Assembly: GCF_003946645.1 (NCBI RefSeq)
Contig: NZ_RHOU01000006.1
Location: forward strand, 1-64,000
DNA from: Lapidilactobacillus wuchangensis
GTDB taxonomy: Bacteria; Bacillota; Bacilli; Lactobacillales; Lactobacillaceae
Direction of reading: 5' to 3'
DNA length: 64,000 nt
In this document: piece after piece, positions 61,747 to 64,000 of the stretch
Numbering within the stretch: the stretch's first letter is position 1
How the letters are laid out: the number at the start of each line of letters is the position of its first letter
The notes under the pieces: generated by a model
What the model saw: the letters and a program-made list of their open reading frames with translations, nothing else
Databases searched by the model: none
What the model was told of the DNA's origin: nothing
Position numbers and translations under genes: made by a program

Positions 61747-62496
61747 TTAACGTGCTTGCCAAGTAACACTGGCCTCAGCGGCAACGTCATCACCACGAGT
61801 AATGCGATGATACGTTGTCAGAGCCGGCGCCTGTTCGAGCTGCGTCTGACTAACGATTTCCTCACCATAACGAGTTTCGCGTTCATAACGAATCAACATC
61901 GTCGTAATTTGATGATCACGCAAGAATTCACCGGGTAGACTATCCAGCATCCAATCGAAATAATGAACATTGTTAACATGCCGATTGGAATCAATATCAA
62001 AATAACGCACTTGATAGTCCTTCTGATAATCAGCCTGGTTCCAATCACGTTTAGCAATTTTAGGAAAACGGACAACTGCAGCCGAATATTCTGAGCAATC
62101 GTCTAAATGTAACTCTTTAACTGGCAATTGAATCATTCGCCGGGTCGCAAAACTCATGATCACCCAAATACTGTGAATTGTCACAATTTCATCGCCAGCC
62201 TCATCAATTAGAAAATAATCACGATAACAGAAGAATTTATTGAATTGTGGCACCCCAGTCTTGGCAGTCACAAATTCATGTTGCTTCGGCAAACGTTGAA
62301 TGTTAATTTGATATTCAGTCGTGACCCAGCCTAATTTCATGGCGGCTAATTGAGTTGGTCCCGCACCAAACTCCTGTAATTGATGCTCTGATGCCAAAAC
62401 CAAATGGTCCATTAATGCTGATAAATGCATCATCCCCTGGGCATCACACTCAAAAAATGGTACTTGAAATTTTTCTGAATAATAAGAAACGGTCAT
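61747..62496 (-). CDS. Acyl-ACP thioesterase (FatA/FatB-like, bacterial)
   Basis: 249 residues with two hot-dog repeats. The first repeat begins YYSEKFQVPFFECDAQGMMHLSALMDHLVLASEHQLQ; the second begins YQVRYFDIDSNRHVNNVHYFDWMLDSLP, with the catalytic-region DIDSNRHVNN motif. It releases fatty acids from acyl-ACP in the cytoplasm. It lies 38 bases downstream of rsmI and is probably the last gene of the holB-yabA-rsmI transcript, before the separate folT promoter. Confidence 0.92.
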   Translation of the reverse strand: MTVSYYSEKFQVPFFECDAQGMMHLSALMDHLVLASEHQLQEFGAGPTQLAAMKLGWVTTEYQINIQRLPKQHEFVTAKTGVPQFNKFFCYRDYFLIDEAGDEIVTIHSIWVIMSFATRRMIQLPVKELHLDDCSEYSAAVVRFPKIAKRDWNQADYQKDYQVRYFDIDSNRHVNNVHYFDWMLDSLPGEFLRDHQITTMLIRYERETRYGEEIVSQTQLEQAPALTTYHRITRGDDVAAEASVTWQAR

Positions 62497-62534
62497 CGTT
62501 TCGCCTACTTTCTTAATTTATAAAATAACTGCGC

Positions 62535-63413
62535 CTAGGATAATTGATGATAACGTTGATAAACTTCTTGACGAGGTAAATCAAATTGATTGGCGACTTG
62601 CTTAATGGCGGCATTAGGTCGCAAACCTTGTTCAATTAAATCCGTCACGGCGCCACGTAAATCTTGATCAGATAATGCGGCAACTGGCGTCGTGGCTGTC
62701 TCAGGTTGACCGGCAATCAGGATCACATATTCACCACGTGGTTCATGATCTTGATACCAACCTTGTAGTTCTGCCAGCGTACCGCGCTCAAATGACTCGT
62801 GCAGCTTGGTTAACTCACGGCCCAGGACAATTGGTCGGTCCGCCGCAAATAGCTCACCTAGGTCACTTAATGTGCGTCGTAAGTGATGTGGCGATTCATA
62901 AAGAATGACTGTTTCGGTATGCGTGACTAATTGACTTAAGGCTTCGCGCAACAATTTTTTCTTCCGGGGCAAAAAGCCATAGAAATAAAATGGTTGTGGT
63001 GCTAACCCGGAAGCAATCAAGGCAGTAATGCCAGCACTAGCGCCCGGCAACGGTACCACGGCAATATCGGCCGCAATTGCCGCAACAACCAACTCATGCC
63101 CTGGATCTGAAATTGATGGCAAGCCAGCATCAGAAACTTGGGCAATTGATTTACCTGCTTGCAACTCGGCAATTAATTCTGGAATTCGTTGTTGGGTGTT
63201 ATGCTCGTGAAAACTAATTTGGCTCGTTTTAATGTCAAAATGAGCCAATAATTTACCAGTATTTCGGGTATCCTCTGAAGCCACCAAATCAACTGACTGC
63301 AAAGTTTTTAAGGTTCGCACCGTAATATCATCTAAATTACCAATTGGTGTCGGCACTAAAAAAAGAGTGCCTTTTTTCGTAGGTTCAAAACTGTTTTGAA
63401 TCTGCAAAATCAT
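62535..63413 (-). CDS. rsmI: 16S rRNA (cytidine1402-2'-O)-methyltransferase RsmI
   Basis: 292 residues, tetrapyrrole-methylase-like SAM fold: LFLVPTPIGNLDDITVRTLKTL, VASEDTRNTGKLLAHF, QVSDAGLPSISDPGHELV, PLPGASAGITALIASGL, and the usual helical tail. It methylates the ribose of C1402 in 16S rRNA. GGAGG is only two bases before ATG 63413; the in-frame TTG 63407 has better spacing and may be the true start. It is nine bases after yabA. Confidence 0.94.
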   Translation of the reverse strand: MILQIQNSFEPTKKGTLFLVPTPIGNLDDITVRTLKTLQSVDLVASEDTRNTGKLLAHFDIKTSQISFHEHNTQQRIPELIAELQAGKSIAQVSDAGLPSISDPGHELVVAAIAADIAVVPLPGASAGITALIASGLAPQPFYFYGFLPRKKKLLREALSQLVTHTETVILYESPHHLRRTLSDLGELFAADRPIVLGRELTKLHESFERGTLAELQGWYQDHEPRGEYVILIAGQPETATTPVAALSDQDLRGAVTDLIEQGLRPNAAIKQVANQFDLPRQEVYQRYHQLS

Positions 63414-63422
63414 GGCCTCCTT

Positions 63423-63773
63423 TTAATGGTTAGTACGATTACCGCTACCATAAATGATCGCGGTACAAAATGCACAAGGTTCATTATTTTCCCGACGAGC
63501 GCCATACATCATATTACAAATATGATAGCCAGCATCATATAATTTTTCCAAATTACGTCGTGATGGTAACATGTCATCTTTTTGACTGCCATGTTCTGAC
63601 TGTGGGGCCAAATCATTGAGACGACCACGTAGATGCTTGTTCTCAATAACCAACTCGGCATTTTGTTCTAAAACGTGATTCAGCTCTTGCCTAAACTTGG
63701 CAAGGTCGTGAGCGAGGTTATCGGCTTCTGCTGACAAACGCTGAAAATCTGTAAAAGGATCAGGCTGATTCAT
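63423..63773 (-). CDS. yabA: Replication initiation-control protein YabA
   Basis: 116 residues. The N-terminal leucine-zipper coiled coil (DFQRLSAEADNLAHDLAKFRQELNHVLEQNAEL) is followed by a zinc domain with HICNMMYGARRENNEPCAFC (His/Cys...CxxC). YabA binds DnaA and DnaN to limit chromosome replication initiation. AGAGGG nine bases before the ATG sets the start, which overlaps the holB end (ATGA). Confidence 0.95.
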   Translation of the reverse strand: MNQPDPFTDFQRLSAEADNLAHDLAKFRQELNHVLEQNAELVIENKHLRGRLNDLAPQSEHGSQKDDMLPSRRNLEKLYDAGYHICNMMYGARRENNEPCAFCTAIIYGSGNRTNH

Positions 63774-64000
63774 TTAAAATTTCCCTCTTTTATCATAAAA
63801 AATTGTAAGGATAACTGCTCTAAAACATTCTGAAAAGTAACATTAGCGCGCAATAACTGCTTGACTTGAAGTACTTGCGTTAAGCCGCTAGTTAATTGCG
63901 CACTAGTCAACTTGCCAGCGACATGTTGATAGCTTGGCTCTTGTTGCGCCCATTTCAATGGTTGCGACAAGGAAAACTTCACGGTAAACAAATCGCTAAA
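63770..64000 (-). CDS. holB: DNA polymerase III delta' subunit, C-terminal part (partial)
   Basis: The last 76 codons of a gene that continues past the window: FSDLFTVKFSLSQPLKWAQQE...LTQVLQVKQLLRANVTFQNVLEQLSLQFF. The VKQLLRANVTFQNVLEQLSLQ block is the usual end of the delta' collar domain (clamp loader). The position directly before yabA supports holB; a different upstream gene is less likely. The N-terminal AAA+ part is outside the window. Confidence 0.8.
   Translation of the reverse strand, partial: FSDLFTVKFSLSQPLKWAQQEPSYQHVAGKLTSAQLTSGLTQVLQVKQLLRANVTFQNVLEQLSLQFFMIKEGNFK

Overview
The window looks like a chromosomal segment of a low-GC Gram-positive lactic acid bacterium of the family Lactobacillaceae. 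The basis is gene content and order: divergent ccpA/pepQ, ytxG-ytxH, alaS-ireB-ruvX-yrzB, zapA-cvpA-mutS2-trxA-yslB-murI-rdgB-yfcE, groESL next to a CPBP protease, rex beside an ABC-F gene, tsaB-rimI-tsaD and holB-yabA-rsmI, plus SLAP-type surface domains and PepV/PepQ peptidases. The genus cannot be fixed from this sequence alone.

Layout. Positions 1-222 are the tandem promoters and leader of an rRNA operon that runs leftward out of the window. Positions 261-9824 hold housekeeping genes: an S1-domain RNA-binding protein, ferredoxin-NADP reductase, PgpA, the yunD-yutD-nagD-DUF1461 cluster, a SLAP-domain glycerophosphodiesterase and PepV. Positions 10524-19901 carry an ASCH protein, PBP1A, CcpA/PepQ, a gene broken by an in-frame amber codon, YtxH/YtxG and MscS. 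Positions 20099-28645 are a more accessory, redox-flavoured block: an Rgg-like regulator with a divergent MFS exporter, flavodoxin, two aldo-keto reductases, an NmrA-like protein, a LysR regulator and a zinc alcohol dehydrogenase. Positions 29354-50243 are conserved housekeeping operons (CbpB, aquaporin, signal peptidase, MurI/RdgB/YfcE, YslB/TrxA, MutS2/CvpA/ZapA, AlaRS with a T-box, CshB, NrnA, YtoI). Positions 51362-64000 hold GroESL with CIRCE, Rex, an ABC-F ATPase, an orphan PTS IIB, the tRNA t6A operon, FolT with a tetrahydrofolate riboswitch, an acyl-ACP thioesterase, RsmI, YabA and the end of HolB.

The most unusual content is non-coding. Eleven intergenic loci carry a family of highly structured mosaic repeats, with about 20 complete cores of roughly 150-180 bp plus fragments. 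Most are paired head-to-head into composites of roughly 500-800 bp around a terminator-like hairpin. Each core folds into a closing helix and two hairpins. The helices are kept while their sequences differ between copies (compensatory changes). One copy is split by another copy, and that inserted unit (264 bp) matches the one solitary copy (262 bp) in length and in GTGA-type terminal inverted repeats. This points to a mobile or recently mobile palindromic element with no coding capacity. I cannot match it to a named family from memory.

Regulation visible in the sequence: CcpA cre-like sites (ccpA/pepQ and the IIB gene), CIRCE (groESL), a possible Rex box (rex), a T-box (alaS), a THF riboswitch (folT), and many bidirectional terminators between convergent genes. 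All calls come from reading the sequence; no database search was run.
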